64,000 nucleotides of DNA. Origin: JAEXOD01 sp963667875. Lineage in GTDB: Bacteria; Bacteroidota; Ignavibacteria; Ignavibacteriales; Melioribacteraceae. Each line of letters starts with the position of its first letter. Positions within the stretch are counted from its first letter, which is position 1. Shown in pieces: positions 47,010-56,758 of the stretch. The stretch is from positions 496,001 to 560,000 of the forward strand of contig CAXXGC010000001.1 of the NCBI GenBank assembly GCA_963667875.2. Direction: 5' to 3'. Both the position numbers and the translations under genes were made by a program. The notes beneath the pieces are model-generated. The model made no database searches. It had not been told where the DNA came from and saw nothing but the letters and a program-made list of their open reading frames with translations.

Positions 47010-47219
47010 TTAAGATAAAATATTTTTTACCCGACCTACAATTCCTGAATCCAGCATTACTTTAATGCCATGAGGGTGATTTGGTGAATTTGTGAGAATT
47101 TTTTTAACCACTCCTTCTGTTAATTCGCCGCTTCGCTGGTCATTTTTTTGAACAACCTCTACGGTTTGTCCAATTAATATGTTTTTTCTGTTCCGGCAGT
47201 CTAAATTTGTTAAAGTCAT
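47010..47219 (-). CDS. YwbE-family protein (DUF2196)
   Basis: A 69-residue protein with the full family signature: RNRKNILIGQTVEVVQKNDQ, RSGELTEGVVKKILTNSP and HPHGIKVMLDSGIVGRVKNI. YwbE proteins are small conserved cytoplasmic proteins of unknown function with a predicted SH3-like fold. It is monocistronic. Confidence 0.93.
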   Translation of the reverse strand: MTLTNLDCRNRKNILIGQTVEVVQKNDQRSGELTEGVVKKILTNSPNHPHGIKVMLDSGIVGRVKNILS

Positions 47220-47343
47220 CTATTTTTCACTTCGTATTGTTAAAATGATAATATTATATCAAACAAATTTAATCTATTTTGTATAACTATCAAGAACAAT
47301 AATTAAAAAAATTAACATTAAATAACTAAATGACGGATGTGAG

Positions 47344-47961
47344 CTACCATTTATTAAAATGTATTTTTTCTTTTAAATTAATACTTTTCTGTGAAATTAT
47401 TTTTGATTCTTTAACTTTATGTCCAAACGGAATTAATGCCGCAATTTCCAAATACTCGGGAATTCCTAAAACTTGTTTTACAGCATCAACTTTTTGCGGT
47501 ATATAGGTAACACCGTATAAATCTTCGGCAGCAAGGGCTAATAATATATTTTCAATACAGCACCAAACAGAGGATAAACAATTTAAATCGTAAACCGAAC
47601 TGCTGTCCTTAACTTTGGTTTTTGGCTTAAAAACAACAACTAATAATTCAGGAGCTTTGATAAGCATACTTTTTTGTTTTGGAATTGCATCCAAATACAT
47701 TTCTTTGGCAATGTTATCCAAATCCAAAAAACCATTTTCAATACTTGAAATGTTTATTTTATCCGGAATTCCCTCTGCTTTTACAATATTTAATCTAACC
47801 GCGGAATCTTTTACTAAAATAAAATCCCATTCGCGTAAATGATTATAGGTTGGAGCTTTAATTCCTGCTTCTAATACTTTAACAATTGTTTCTTCCGGTA
47901 CTTTTTCATCCGAAAAACTGCGTATTGTTCTTCTTGTATGTATCACTTCATAAAAATCCAT
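47344..47961 (-). CDS. Nitroreductase-family flavoprotein
   Basis: A 205-residue protein. The N-terminus DFYEVIHTRRTIRSFSDEKVPEE is the family's FMN-phosphate-binding arginine motif, followed by APTYNHLREWDFILVKD. The C-terminal half has LNCLSSVWCCIENILLALAAEDLYGVTYIP, the helix-strand element before the last FMN contacts. It probably uses FMN and NAD(P)H to reduce quinones, flavins or nitro compounds. A TAGGTAAC sequence lies upstream. Substrate unknown. Confidence 0.92.
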   Translation of the reverse strand: MDFYEVIHTRRTIRSFSDEKVPEETIVKVLEAGIKAPTYNHLREWDFILVKDSAVRLNIVKAEGIPDKINISSIENGFLDLDNIAKEMYLDAIPKQKSMLIKAPELLVVVFKPKTKVKDSSSVYDLNCLSSVWCCIENILLALAAEDLYGVTYIPQKVDAVKQVLGIPEYLEIAALIPFGHKVKESKIISQKSINLKEKIHFNKW

Positions 47962-48087
47962 AAGTTACCTAGAATTGATTTATATAATAAAAATTAGAGC
48001 ATAAAAATACTAATAAATAGGCACATCAGTTATAAAAAAAATAACATTGTGCCTTTATAAAATAATTACAATTTTAATAAAGTAAAA

Positions 48088-48675
48088 TTATTTCCATGTA
48101 ACAATATATGTACATGAATCTGCACCTTTATTTCTACACGGAACAGAATCATCATGTTTAATATCAACAATTGTAGAACTAGTTGGTTTAAATTTTTCGG
48201 CCATTTCTTTGATAATTCCTAAATCAAATTGACACGGATATGGATTGTTGCAAACCATCTTAATTTTTTTATCTTCCATTTTCTGCATAGTATAATGTCC
48301 TATTCCCTCGGACATCCTTCCTGAAGCTGGGTCAAATAAAACTTTATTATTTACGCGATGATTCATGTGATAGGCAACATCAATGGCGGATAATGCTTTT
48401 TCAATATTATTAATTTGCGGAGGGAATTTGGCATTTCTTGGAATAGCGGTACCGATTGCAATAAGGGTTCGCTGCCCAACTTTTTCCGAAATTGCTTTAA
48501 AAGCATTAAGCCAACTTTGTTGAGGATACCAGGATCCTGAAGAACAATTAACAATTCCATTTTCAGCTAAAATTTTTACTGCCATCTGTTTAAAAGTACC
48601 CATACCATCAATAATCGAATTAACTGTTTCACCATTGACTTCTGTTTTACTGTCGAACGCCTTAAACTGTGCCAT
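48088..48675 (-). CDS. Unknown cytoplasmic protein with C-terminal CxxxxxxxCxY motif
   Basis: A 195-residue protein without signal peptide. Recognisable stretches are IIDGMGTFKQMAVKILAENG, IAIGTAIPRNAKFPP, SIDVAYHMNHRVNN, an internal NPYPCQF and a C-terminal VPCRNKGADSCTYIVTW. The last segment resembles the end of V4R or heme-NO-binding-like domains (a cysteine, GxxxC, then alternating strand), which bind small ligands or heme, but the similarity is too slight to assign. Many Cys and His residues (C43, several H) suggest a metal or redox function. It is monocistronic with AGGA upstream. Confidence 0.75.
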   Translation of the reverse strand: MAQFKAFDSKTEVNGETVNSIIDGMGTFKQMAVKILAENGIVNCSSGSWYPQQSWLNAFKAISEKVGQRTLIAIGTAIPRNAKFPPQINNIEKALSAIDVAYHMNHRVNNKVLFDPASGRMSEGIGHYTMQKMEDKKIKMVCNNPYPCQFDLGIIKEMAEKFKPTSSTIVDIKHDDSVPCRNKGADSCTYIVTWK

Positions 48676-49075
48676 AATAAGTCCTAGTTTATTATAATGT
48701 AATTTATTAAAAGGTTAAATCAATAGACTATATCCCAAACTAAAAAAATCATAATATATTTAATATCAAAAAAATCACATTGTTAATCAATTTTTAATAA
48801 CAAATAGTTCGTCAACTGTTAAATAAAAATGTTTTTATTCCGCGTTAAATGTTAATATATTATTTTTCTATATCAAGTTCAATAATAATTGTTTCTAAAT
48901 TGCATGTTAATTTTAAAATTAGTGTAGCCTTATGCAAAATCAATATTACCCGCAAGATAAACACATTTATTTGATTACATGATGTAAATAATAAATATAA
49001 ATTAAAAGTTATTATATTAAATATCATAAATTTATTATATTCCACATTAAATTATCAATTAATTATAAAGTATAT
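48676..49075. other. Divergent intergenic, no feature recognised
   Basis: A 400-bp AT-rich region between a left-going and a right-going gene. It must contain both promoters; no boxes could be assigned with confidence. Confidence 0.4.
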
Positions 49076-50806
49076 ATGAAAAAAATATTTACCTGCTTTT
49101 TAGTATTATTCGGTTTAAATTATATCATTTCGGCTCAGCCAAATAAAAGTATTAATCCCGAATATAATAATTACAATATTCAAAATCTTAATGAAAACTA
49201 TACTTTTCCTTATAAGGATAATAATCTAACAATTGACTATAAGAAATTAGATTATATTCCATTTGGAGTTAATCTTTTTGAAAGGAAAGTATTATTTGAA
49301 GAATCAACCAATACCGGATGCGGCCCGTGTGCAACATATAATCCGTCATTAACAAGTTATCTGAATACAATGGGTGATAAAATTATTGCCGTAAAATTTC
49401 ATTCATGGTGGCCAAGTTCGTCAGACCCGATGTACAAGATTAATATTACACAAAATAAATATTTTATCAATTATATGGGTGTAACCGCCGTACCCACATT
49501 GGATGTTGACGGAATTTTGCATGATGTTTGGCCTTTTAGCTCTTCAAACCTCAATAGTGTTTATAACAGCCGAATTGCAGTAACACCACCGGTATCTGTT
49601 TCAGTCAGCGATGAACGAATTGCCGGAGATAGTGTAAAATCGACTATAACACTTGTTGTTACTAAAGATATGCCGGTAGTAAACACGAGACTGCGTGTTA
49701 TGTCGGTAGAAGGTAAAATTGTTTATAGTTCGGCACCGGGTTCTAATGGTGAAAAAGTGTTTGAATATGTTTTCCGCAGGGCATATCCTGAATCCAATGG
49801 TATTGAATTTAATTATGCAGCAGGTACTTACCAATTTATTTATACCTATAAAATTGAAGAGGCCTGGAAGGATACAATGATTTATACTGTTGCCTGGGTG
49901 CAGGACGATAATACAAAAGAAATATTAAATTGCGCAAAAGGAAAATATATTCCGGCAGTATTGGCTGTGCCCCAGTTGGCACTTCCCGAAAATAATTCGT
50001 CAAGTATTCCTTTAAACACTGAACTGGTTTGGAGAAAAATAGATAATGCCGATTGTTATTTATTGCAAATAGCGGAAGATTCAAATTTCGGTGTTAATTT
50101 ATTTCAAAAGGATAGTATAATTAGTGAAAATTATAAACTTAACAGATTAAAAGAAAGCACCAAATATTTTTGGAGAGTAAAAGCATACAATTCTTCCTTA
50201 ACATCCAATTTTTCGGAAACACGAAATTTTATTACTCAATTAAAAACTCCTACCAATTTAATGGCCGGTTCGTTTGACGGCAGCATTGGTTTAACATGGA
50301 AAGACAATTCGAATTATGAAATCCAATATGTTATTGAAAGAGCAGTTGGAACGGACACAAATTCGTTAAGTTTTGAAATTGTAGCTGCTGTAAATGATAC
50401 AGCATACTTTGATAGCGATGTTTTAGTTAATACAATTTATGCTTATAGGGTTATTGCAAAAAATGACAGCACAAGTTCATTATATAGCGAAGTAGTTTAT
50501 GCTGAAACAATTGTAGGTGTGGAAGGAGAAAATAATAAACCGCTAAATTTTAGTTTGTCACAAAACTATCCTAATCCGTTTAACCCAACAACAACCATAA
50601 AATTTAGTTTAGCTAAAAAAGTATATGTTACCTTAAAAATATATGACGAACTTGGCAAAGAAGTAGCTGTATTGTTAAGCGGAGAATTAAATAGCGGTGA
50701 ATATCAAAAACAATGGGATGCTTCAAATTTAACAAGCGGTGTTTATTTTTATAAATTACAAGCTGGCGGTTTTGTTGAAACAAAAAAACTTTTGCTGCTG
50801 AAATAA
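49076..50806 (+). CDS. Secreted thioredoxin-fold (Omp28-like) protein with Fn3 modules and T9SS sorting domain
   Basis: A 576-residue protein with a signal peptide ending YIISAQ. A thioredoxin-like domain follows (about 70-170) with C82-G-P-C85 in TGCGPCATYNP, a conserved FHSWWPSSSDPMY and cis-Pro loop VTAVPTLDVDG, as in Omp28-related proteins. Two Fn3-like or carbohydrate-binding modules come next (about 305-390; LPENNSSSIPLNTELVW, and about 395-480). The C-terminus is a T9SS type A domain (NYPNPFNPTTTIKFS). No ribosome site is evident. It probably acts at the cell surface with a redox-active CGPC. Confidence 0.85.
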   Translation: MKKIFTCFLVLFGLNYIISAQPNKSINPEYNNYNIQNLNENYTFPYKDNNLTIDYKKLDYIPFGVNLFERKVLFEESTNTGCGPCATYNPSLTSYLNTMGDKIIAVKFHSWWPSSSDPMYKINITQNKYFINYMGVTAVPTLDVDGILHDVWPFSSSNLNSVYNSRIAVTPPVSVSVSDERIAGDSVKSTITLVVTKDMPVVNTRLRVMSVEGKIVYSSAPGSNGEKVFEYVFRRAYPESNGIEFNYAAGTYQFIYTYKIEEAWKDTMIYTVAWVQDDNTKEILNCAKGKYIPAVLAVPQLALPENNSSSIPLNTELVWRKIDNADCYLLQIAEDSNFGVNLFQKDSIISENYKLNRLKESTKYFWRVKAYNSSLTSNFSETRNFITQLKTPTNLMAGSFDGSIGLTWKDNSNYEIQYVIERAVGTDTNSLSFEIVAAVNDTAYFDSDVLVNTIYAYRVIAKNDSTSSLYSEVVYAETIVGVEGENNKPLNFSLSQNYPNPFNPTTTIKFSLAKKVYVTLKIYDELGKEVAVLLSGELNSGEYQKQWDASNLTSGVYFYKLQAGGFVETKKLLLLK

Positions 50807-51346
50807 AAAAATAATAATGAGAAATTATAAGCCTGGCAGTTGTTGAAGTGTCAGGCTTGAACATTATTAAAATGCTAATTTAAGTTATAAAAAAATGTGT
50901 TTTGGTGCCGCTACGCTGTAGCTTTGGAGTTGTTATGGATTCATTGTTCTATACGTCTTCCACCCGCAAGCGGGTTTGATAAATGGTATTTAATGATTGT
51001 TGAATTTATTGCATTACATTTTACCAATCAAAAAAATATTCGTCAACGGAGAATTATTAATTTGGCGGATAAATTCAATTCAATATTAAAATCGCCGAAC
51101 CGGTTATAACAATATGTATTATCGTGCGGTTAATATAAAATTTACTTAATTAGTTGTTATTTATTTGTAATTCTCCCTTAATTTGTGTTAACCTAAAAAC
51201 GTTTTGTTAATTAATCTATCAGTTTTCCTTTAAAACATTCAAATTCTCTTTTGAAATCCCAAATATTTTTTGTAAAATATACACGGTTCTTTACTTATAA
51301 TTAATAAATAATTAATTAAGTAAAGATTTATTAAAAGAGGTGTTAA
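50807..51346. other. Intergenic with several hairpins
   Basis: AAGCCTGGCA (50829) and TGTCAGGCTT (50849) form a near-perfect stem 22 bp after the T9SS gene. A second small palindrome ACCCGC-AA-GCGGGT lies at 50962-50975. The rest is AT-rich with no ORF of note; AGAGGTG near 51336 is the ribosome site of the next gene. Confidence 0.5.
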
Positions 51347-52186
51347 ATGGTAATTACATGCTGGGGATCCAGAGGTTCTATAGCAGTAAGCGGGGCGGAA
51401 TACTTAAAATACGGGGGTGATACTACCTGTATAGAAATACGCAGCAAAAACAATGATTTAATTATTGTTGACGCGGGAACCGGGATACGGAAACTAGGCA
51501 TTAAATTATTAAAGGCAAAAGAGAAAAATATAAATTTAATTTTTACCCATGCTCACTGGGATCATCTTTTCGGTTTCCCGTTTTTTAAACCTATTTATTT
51601 TAGTGGCGTAAAAATTAATTTATACGGCTGTCCCTTTGCACAAAATTCCATAAAAGAAATGATTTCCAAGTCAATGTCGGCTCCAAATTTTCCGGTTAAT
51701 TTGAACGATTTAAAAGCGGAAATTGAATATTTTGGAGCATGTACAGGGCCATTTGAAATTGGGCCGATACAGGTTATTCCAATATTATTAAGCCACCCCA
51801 ATATGGGGATTGGTTATAAATTTATTGAAGATGATAAAACTTTTGTTTTTTTAACCGATAACGAATTAACATATCCTCATCCGGGCGGATTGGAATATAA
51901 TGATTATTTGGAAGTAACAAAAAATGCCGATCTGCTTATACACGATGCCGAATACACACAAAACGAATATAAAATTACAAAAGGATGGGGACATACGGTG
52001 TATAATGACGCATTAAATTTTGCTTTGGAAGCAAATGTTAAACGGTTTGGTTTATTCCACCATAACCAGGAAAGAACCGATGAAGCTTTGGATAAAATTG
52101 TTGAAGATTGTGAAAATATAATAAAAAGTAAAAATTCAAATTTAAAATGTTTTGCTGTTGCTGCGGGAATGAATATTGATTTGTGA
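51347..52186 (+). CDS. Metallo-beta-lactamase-fold hydrolase (PhnP/cyclic phosphodiesterase-like)
   Basis: A 279-residue cytoplasmic protein. The zinc motif THAHWDH gives H68, H70, D72 and H73, with later ligands in LLSHPNMG and LLIHDAEYT, and a C-terminal HHNQERTDE. The opening VITCWGSRGSIAVSG and GGDTTCIE are typical of class II-like phosphodiesterases of the MBL superfamily. It probably hydrolyses a phosphodiester (cyclic nucleotide or similar). AGAGGTG precedes the ATG. It lies 24 bp from the next MBL gene, so the two may be cotranscribed. Confidence 0.88.
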   Translation: MVITCWGSRGSIAVSGAEYLKYGGDTTCIEIRSKNNDLIIVDAGTGIRKLGIKLLKAKEKNINLIFTHAHWDHLFGFPFFKPIYFSGVKINLYGCPFAQNSIKEMISKSMSAPNFPVNLNDLKAEIEYFGACTGPFEIGPIQVIPILLSHPNMGIGYKFIEDDKTFVFLTDNELTYPHPGGLEYNDYLEVTKNADLLIHDAEYTQNEYKITKGWGHTVYNDALNFALEANVKRFGLFHHNQERTDEALDKIVEDCENIIKSKNSNLKCFAVAAGMNIDL

Positions 52187-52210
52187 TATAAATTTGCAAG
52201 GAGCAATAAA

Positions 52211-52951
52211 ATGAGAACTAAAAATTTATTTTTATTAACAATTTTGTTTATGTTTTTTGGATTAAATATTTTTGGGCAATATGTTACCGATACATTAACA
52301 ACCAGCAAAGGTAATTTAAAGATAACATTTCATGGCTGGAGTTCGCTTTTAATTGAATTTGACAACAAAGTAATTTATGTTGATCCAGCTTGTGTACAAA
52401 CAGATTATTTGAGCTGTCCCAAAGCCGATTTTATATTTATTACCCATTCGCATTTTGACCACATGAATTTAGGAATACTTAGAAAAATATGCCAAAAGGG
52501 AACTAATTTAATTGTAAACAAAGAATGTGCGTCAGTATTAGGTAGTAGTATAGAGGACGTAAAAATTACGACAGTTGTAAATGACAAACATTATTCCATA
52601 AAGGGAATAAGTTTTAATACAGTTCCCGCATATAATATGGCCGGTGAAAAAATGTACCATAAAAAGGGAGATAATAACGGGTTTATTTTCGAATTCGGAA
52701 ATTTGCATGTTTATATTGCCGGAGATACGGAAAATATTCCCGAGATTAAACTGTTAAAAAATATTGATGTTGCGTTTTTGCCGTTAAATCGTCCTTATAC
52801 TATGGATGCTGATATGTTTATGGATCTTGTTAAATCCTTTAAGCCAAAAATAGTTTATCCCTATCATATTGATAAAAAAGAATTGGATAAACTGCCTAAA
52901 CTATTTGAAGGATTAACAGATACGGAATTAAGAATTAGGAAAATGATGTAA
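52211..52951 (+). CDS. Exported metallo-beta-lactamase-fold hydrolase (UlaG/YycJ-like)
   Basis: A 246-residue protein with a signal-like hydrophobic N-terminus ending NIFGQ. The catalytic motif THSHFDH gives H79, H81, D83 and H84, with D in YIAGDTENI and H in YPYHIDKK. The fold resembles UlaG-type lactonases and small MBL hydrolases. The signal peptide sets it apart from its upstream cytoplasmic neighbour. An AAGGAGC sequence precedes the ATG. Substrate unknown. Confidence 0.85.
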   Translation: MRTKNLFLLTILFMFFGLNIFGQYVTDTLTTSKGNLKITFHGWSSLLIEFDNKVIYVDPACVQTDYLSCPKADFIFITHSHFDHMNLGILRKICQKGTNLIVNKECASVLGSSIEDVKITTVVNDKHYSIKGISFNTVPAYNMAGEKMYHKKGDNNGFIFEFGNLHVYIAGDTENIPEIKLLKNIDVAFLPLNRPYTMDADMFMDLVKSFKPKIVYPYHIDKKELDKLPKLFEGLTDTELRIRKMM

Positions 52952-52960
52952 ATGAATTAA

Positions 52961-53857
52961 TCATTTTCTTAATACAGGGAACAGGTTTAGTATTTCGTTT
53001 TCGGTTGGTTTACGGCTGTATGGGGCTAATTCAAATTCTTCCGCATAATTAAATTTAGAAGCGATTTCGCCGCCAAACCAATTGATAAGCCAAGTGCGCA
53101 TTTCACTGCTTATTATACTGAATTCATCCCAATATTTATGAAGGAATACTTTTTTATCCTCCCAACTTTTTGGAACCTCATTTAGGATCCCTCTTTGGTA
53201 CGGTGCGAACTCGTAAAATTGAGAAGCATGTGCATCAAACAGATATAACTTGATATTAATAACCGAATCAATTGGAATTACATAATCGGGGGTATGCGGA
53301 AAACTTTTACTGTAATAATCGCGCATGTGTAAAAACAGAGGTCGTTTTTTTAAGAAAGGAACTTCAGGCATAAATAAAGGGGCGGAAGATAATCCGGCTC
53401 CTTGTTGAACGGCAATAGCCGAGGCCATATTATCGGGATGACCACCTCCGAACATCGGTTTAAAACTGATTACAACATCCGCATTCCACTCCCTAATTGC
53501 TTTAACAACTTGTTTGCGCAGTTCAACATTGTTTTCTAATTCACCGTCATGATAAGGTAATATTTGGTAAGTAACCCCAATCCGTTTTTCAACTTCTTTT
53601 GCTTCGTTTAATCTACGGAGCGCGATCTGTTCTTTTGTCATATTCCAATGACCAACATCCCCATTGGTTAATGATAAAAATTTAACATGATGACCTGCTC
53701 GTATTAATAATGCAGCCGTTCCTCCGGCATATTCTTCTGCTTCATCGGGATGAGCTTTTATTATTATTACATTTAAGGTGTCGGCATAAATACCTGTTTT
53801 GGCTAAGCAAATAATAGATAGTATTATTAAAAGTAAATTAAGATTATATCTTTTCAT
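52961..53857 (-). CDS. Secreted PIG-L/LmbE-family N-acetyl-sugar deacetylase
   Basis: A 298-residue protein from the ATG at 53857, with AGGGGAAAT upstream. It has a signal peptide ending GIYADT. The zinc-binding motif IIIKAHPDEAEEYAGG (H36, D38, E39) is a variant of the family's AHPDDE, and a later GGHPDNMASA supplies the third ligand. It is predicted to deacetylate N-acetylglucosamine-type sugars or conjugates outside the cytoplasm. It is convergent with the MBL pair; the intergenic gap is 9 bp. Confidence 0.88.
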   Translation of the reverse strand: MKRYNLNLLLIILSIICLAKTGIYADTLNVIIIKAHPDEAEEYAGGTAALLIRAGHHVKFLSLTNGDVGHWNMTKEQIALRRLNEAKEVEKRIGVTYQILPYHDGELENNVELRKQVVKAIREWNADVVISFKPMFGGGHPDNMASAIAVQQGAGLSSAPLFMPEVPFLKKRPLFLHMRDYYSKSFPHTPDYVIPIDSVINIKLYLFDAHASQFYEFAPYQRGILNEVPKSWEDKKVFLHKYWDEFSIISSEMRTWLINWFGGEIASKFNYAEEFELAPYSRKPTENEILNLFPVLRK

Positions 53858-54072
53858 TTTATTTCCCCTGATTATAAACAGATATTTGTTAAAATGAAAA
53901 TAATAATAATTAAGCCGCTTATCAATAATAAAACAACAAATCAAATAATAAGTTTACTAAAATGCTTAATAATTGACTTAATAAGTCTGTTTAAATATAA
54001 TGCTGATTTTATTGCATGTTTTATTAAATTAAAATATTATATTATGCAATATTAAGAACAGAATGGTGTTTT

Positions 54073-55128
54073 ATGGTAAACAAGATTCGAAATTTACGAT
54101 TTTCGATATTTATAATAATTACTTTATTTATGTTTTCATGTTCCGAAGAAAACTCTTCGTCCTCCGAAATTAAAGTTAATTACGATAAACTAAACCAAGC
54201 TTTTGCAAGTGCTACTCAGTTTGGAAACTTAAAAAGTCTTGTTGTTTCGTATAACGGGAATATAATAAAACAGGTTTATTACAATGACGGAGGAGCAGAC
54301 CAGCCGCATGATGTAAGGTCGGTTACTAAAAGTGTGATTGGATTATTAACCGGAATTGCAATTGAAAAAGGATTAATTCAATCGGTTGAACAGCCTGTTG
54401 GGGGTTATTTGTCCCCGTTGGTAACTAACATATTAGATGAAAAAGCAAATATCAAAATTAAACATTTGTTAACCATGAGCAGCGGTTTTGAATGGGAAGA
54501 GCTGATATCGGTTTCGGGTTACAATAATTGGATTAATTCCGCAAATCAAGTTCAGTATGTTTTAGATAAACCGTTAATTGCCGAACCGGGGCAGGTGTTT
54601 ACTTATAATTCGGGGGCAATACATCTGTTATCGGTAATTATATGCCGCTCTTCAAATTTAAGTACAAGTATTTTTGCAAAACAGAATTTGTTTGACCCTA
54701 TGGAGATAGGAAACAGAAATTGGCTTGTTGATAAACAAGGATATAATAATGGTGCAGCGGGTTTGCAGATTACTCCGCTTGATATGATAAAAATAGGCGA
54801 AATTGTATTAAACAGGGGTAAATATAAAGAAAAGCAAATAATTCCCGCCGAGTGGATAGATCAAATTAAAACATCAAAAATTTCAACAGGTGATATTATG
54901 GATTTTGCCGCCGGGTATAGTAATGGATGGTGGACGGGGCAAAATTCTAAAGGGAATTTTATTTTTGCAAACGGCTGGGGAGGACAGTTTATAGTTGTTG
55001 TACCAAACTTAAAACTTGTAGTTGCGGCCACAAATAAATGGAGCGGAATCAGTTCGTCTACTGCTAAGGCTCAATGGTATCAAACAATGAATTTAATTAC
55101 AACAGATATATTTGGGGCGTTTAATTAA
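54073..55128 (+). CDS. Serine hydrolase (beta-lactamase/PBP-like) lipoprotein
   Basis: A 351-residue lipoprotein (lipobox MFSC, C23). The beta-lactamase-related domain has S83-V-T-K86 in VRSVTKSVIG, Y-x-N in FTYNSGA, and GWGGQ in place of KTG near the C-terminus. It is a paralogue of the serine hydrolase at 45417 without the Fn3-like domain: HTLQSVTKS against HDVRSVTKS and the following GIAIEKG are shared. Such enzymes hydrolyse esters or peptides; the target is unknown. Confidence 0.88.
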   Translation: MVNKIRNLRFSIFIIITLFMFSCSEENSSSSEIKVNYDKLNQAFASATQFGNLKSLVVSYNGNIIKQVYYNDGGADQPHDVRSVTKSVIGLLTGIAIEKGLIQSVEQPVGGYLSPLVTNILDEKANIKIKHLLTMSSGFEWEELISVSGYNNWINSANQVQYVLDKPLIAEPGQVFTYNSGAIHLLSVIICRSSNLSTSIFAKQNLFDPMEIGNRNWLVDKQGYNNGAAGLQITPLDMIKIGEIVLNRGKYKEKQIIPAEWIDQIKTSKISTGDIMDFAAGYSNGWWTGQNSKGNFIFANGWGGQFIVVVPNLKLVVAATNKWSGISSSTAKAQWYQTMNLITTDIFGAFN

Positions 55129-55165
55129 TACTTATATTCGATTTTATACTTTATATTGAAATATT

Positions 55166-56758
55166 TTAAAGGTAAAAAGTTTCGTCGCAATTAATTTCTT
55201 CAATAAAATCTTTGTCGTGCGAAACAACAATAAAAGCACCTGTAAAATTATTAAGCATAAGTGTTAATTGTTTTATACTTGTAAGGTCAAGATTGTTTGT
55301 GGGTTCGTCAAGCAATATCAAATCGGGAGAATTGTTTGCGGCAAATAGGCACGCCATTCCGGCTCTCATTCTTTCCCCGCCACTTAACACTCCGGCTTTT
55401 TTGTAAACATCCTCGTTAAAAAACAACAGCCGGGCAAGCCTTATTCGTAATTCATGTTCGGGTAATTTTGCGTCTGAGTAATAAAGCATATTTTCTAAAA
55501 TACTCAATTGGTTGTTAAGCATCGAAACTTCCTGATCTAAAACCCCAATTGAAGAAACACCAACTTTTATAAACCCGACAGACGGGGAAAGAGAACCAAG
55601 AATAAGTTTAAGAAATGTAGATTTACCGGACCCGTTTTTACCGACCAGATGAACTCGTTCGTTGCCTCGCAGCACAAAGTTTAAATTATTTTGCCACAAT
55701 AACGGATTTCCGGAAAAAGAAAAATTAACCTCATTGCATATTATAACATATTTTTCGCTTGGGAGTGAAGAATTTGAAAAATCAATTTTTATTTTGCGCT
55801 CTATTGGAAGATTCAATTTAGCCTTATCAAGTTCGTTTTTGCTTTCAGATACCCTTTTGGAATGTACTTCTTTAAGTTTTGAAAAAGTATGTTCGCTTTT
55901 CCCGATAAGTTTATGAAGAAAAATTTTTGGAATACCCAGTCTTTCGGATTTGTTTGCGGCTGCTTTTGTTCTGCTGGTTTGCTTTATTAACGACTCATCC
56001 TTTTCTTTTGTTCGTTTATCTAATAAAATTTCAGCAGCTTGTACATTATGTTCAAGTGCTTGTATTTCGATTTCACGCTGGCTTATATACGAATCGTAAT
56101 TACCACCGTAAATTTTAACTTGGGTTGCAGTAAGTTCAATAATTCTGTCCATCAAACGCAAAAGTTGTCTATCGTGACTGATTATTAACATTCCTCCTTT
56201 GAAATCCGTAACAAAATGATAAATAAACTCCCGCATTTCTAAATCAAGATGATTTGTAGGCTCATCAAAAATTATAAAATCCGGATTACTTAAGAGTAAT
56301 TTACTTAATACACATCGTACTTTTTCGCCTCCGCTCAAAGAAGCAAAAATTCGCTCAAGGTTTAAATATTCTATCCCCGTTTGTTGCATCGATGCATTTA
56401 TTCTGTTTTCTAAATCCCAATCATCATCAAGCAAGTTAAAAAGCTCAGGTGTGCCAAATCCGGCAAGTATTTTTTGCAACGCTAAATATTTTTCGGCAAT
56501 GTTAAAAACTTCTATAATGGACATGTGATTGTATATTGAAAGGTCTTGCGGAAAATATTGAAGTGAACCTTCAATATATACATTACCTGTAGATGGAACT
56601 ATGGATTTGCTTATTATTTTGGTAAGTATAGTTTTACCGATTCCATTGTTGCCGGTAAGACCTGATTTTTCGTTATTACAAGAAAAGGTAATGTTTTTAA
56701 AGAGATTTGAACCATCTGGAAAATTCCAGGATATATTATTAATTACAATGTTACTCAT
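55166..56758 (-). CDS. ABC-F family ATPase (two ATP-binding domains)
   Basis: A 530-residue soluble protein with two ABC domains and no membrane segment. The first has Walker A GNNGIGKT (36-43), signature LSGGEKVR and Walker B DFIIFDEPTN; the second has VGKNGSGKST, LSGGERMR and DLILLDEPTN. The linker between them is charged and helical (about 240-310), as in translation-associated ABC-F proteins that act on the ribosome; some members confer resistance to ribosome-targeting antibiotics. Which subgroup this belongs to cannot be read from motifs alone. CGGAG precedes the ATG. Confidence 0.92.
   Translation of the reverse strand: MSNIVINNISWNFPDGSNLFKNITFSCNNEKSGLTGNNGIGKTILTKIISKSIVPSTGNVYIEGSLQYFPQDLSIYNHMSIIEVFNIAEKYLALQKILAGFGTPELFNLLDDDWDLENRINASMQQTGIEYLNLERIFASLSGGEKVRCVLSKLLLSNPDFIIFDEPTNHLDLEMREFIYHFVTDFKGGMLIISHDRQLLRLMDRIIELTATQVKIYGGNYDSYISQREIEIQALEHNVQAAEILLDKRTKEKDESLIKQTSRTKAAANKSERLGIPKIFLHKLIGKSEHTFSKLKEVHSKRVSESKNELDKAKLNLPIERKIKIDFSNSSLPSEKYVIICNEVNFSFSGNPLLWQNNLNFVLRGNERVHLVGKNGSGKSTFLKLILGSLSPSVGFIKVGVSSIGVLDQEVSMLNNQLSILENMLYYSDAKLPEHELRIRLARLLFFNEDVYKKAGVLSGGERMRAGMACLFAANNSPDLILLDEPTNNLDLTSIKQLTLMLNNFTGAFIVVSHDKDFIEEINCDETFYL

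Noticed and set aside
50897..51109. 70-codon plus-strand frame
   Set aside because: It crosses an intergenic hairpin and shows no ribosome site or domain.
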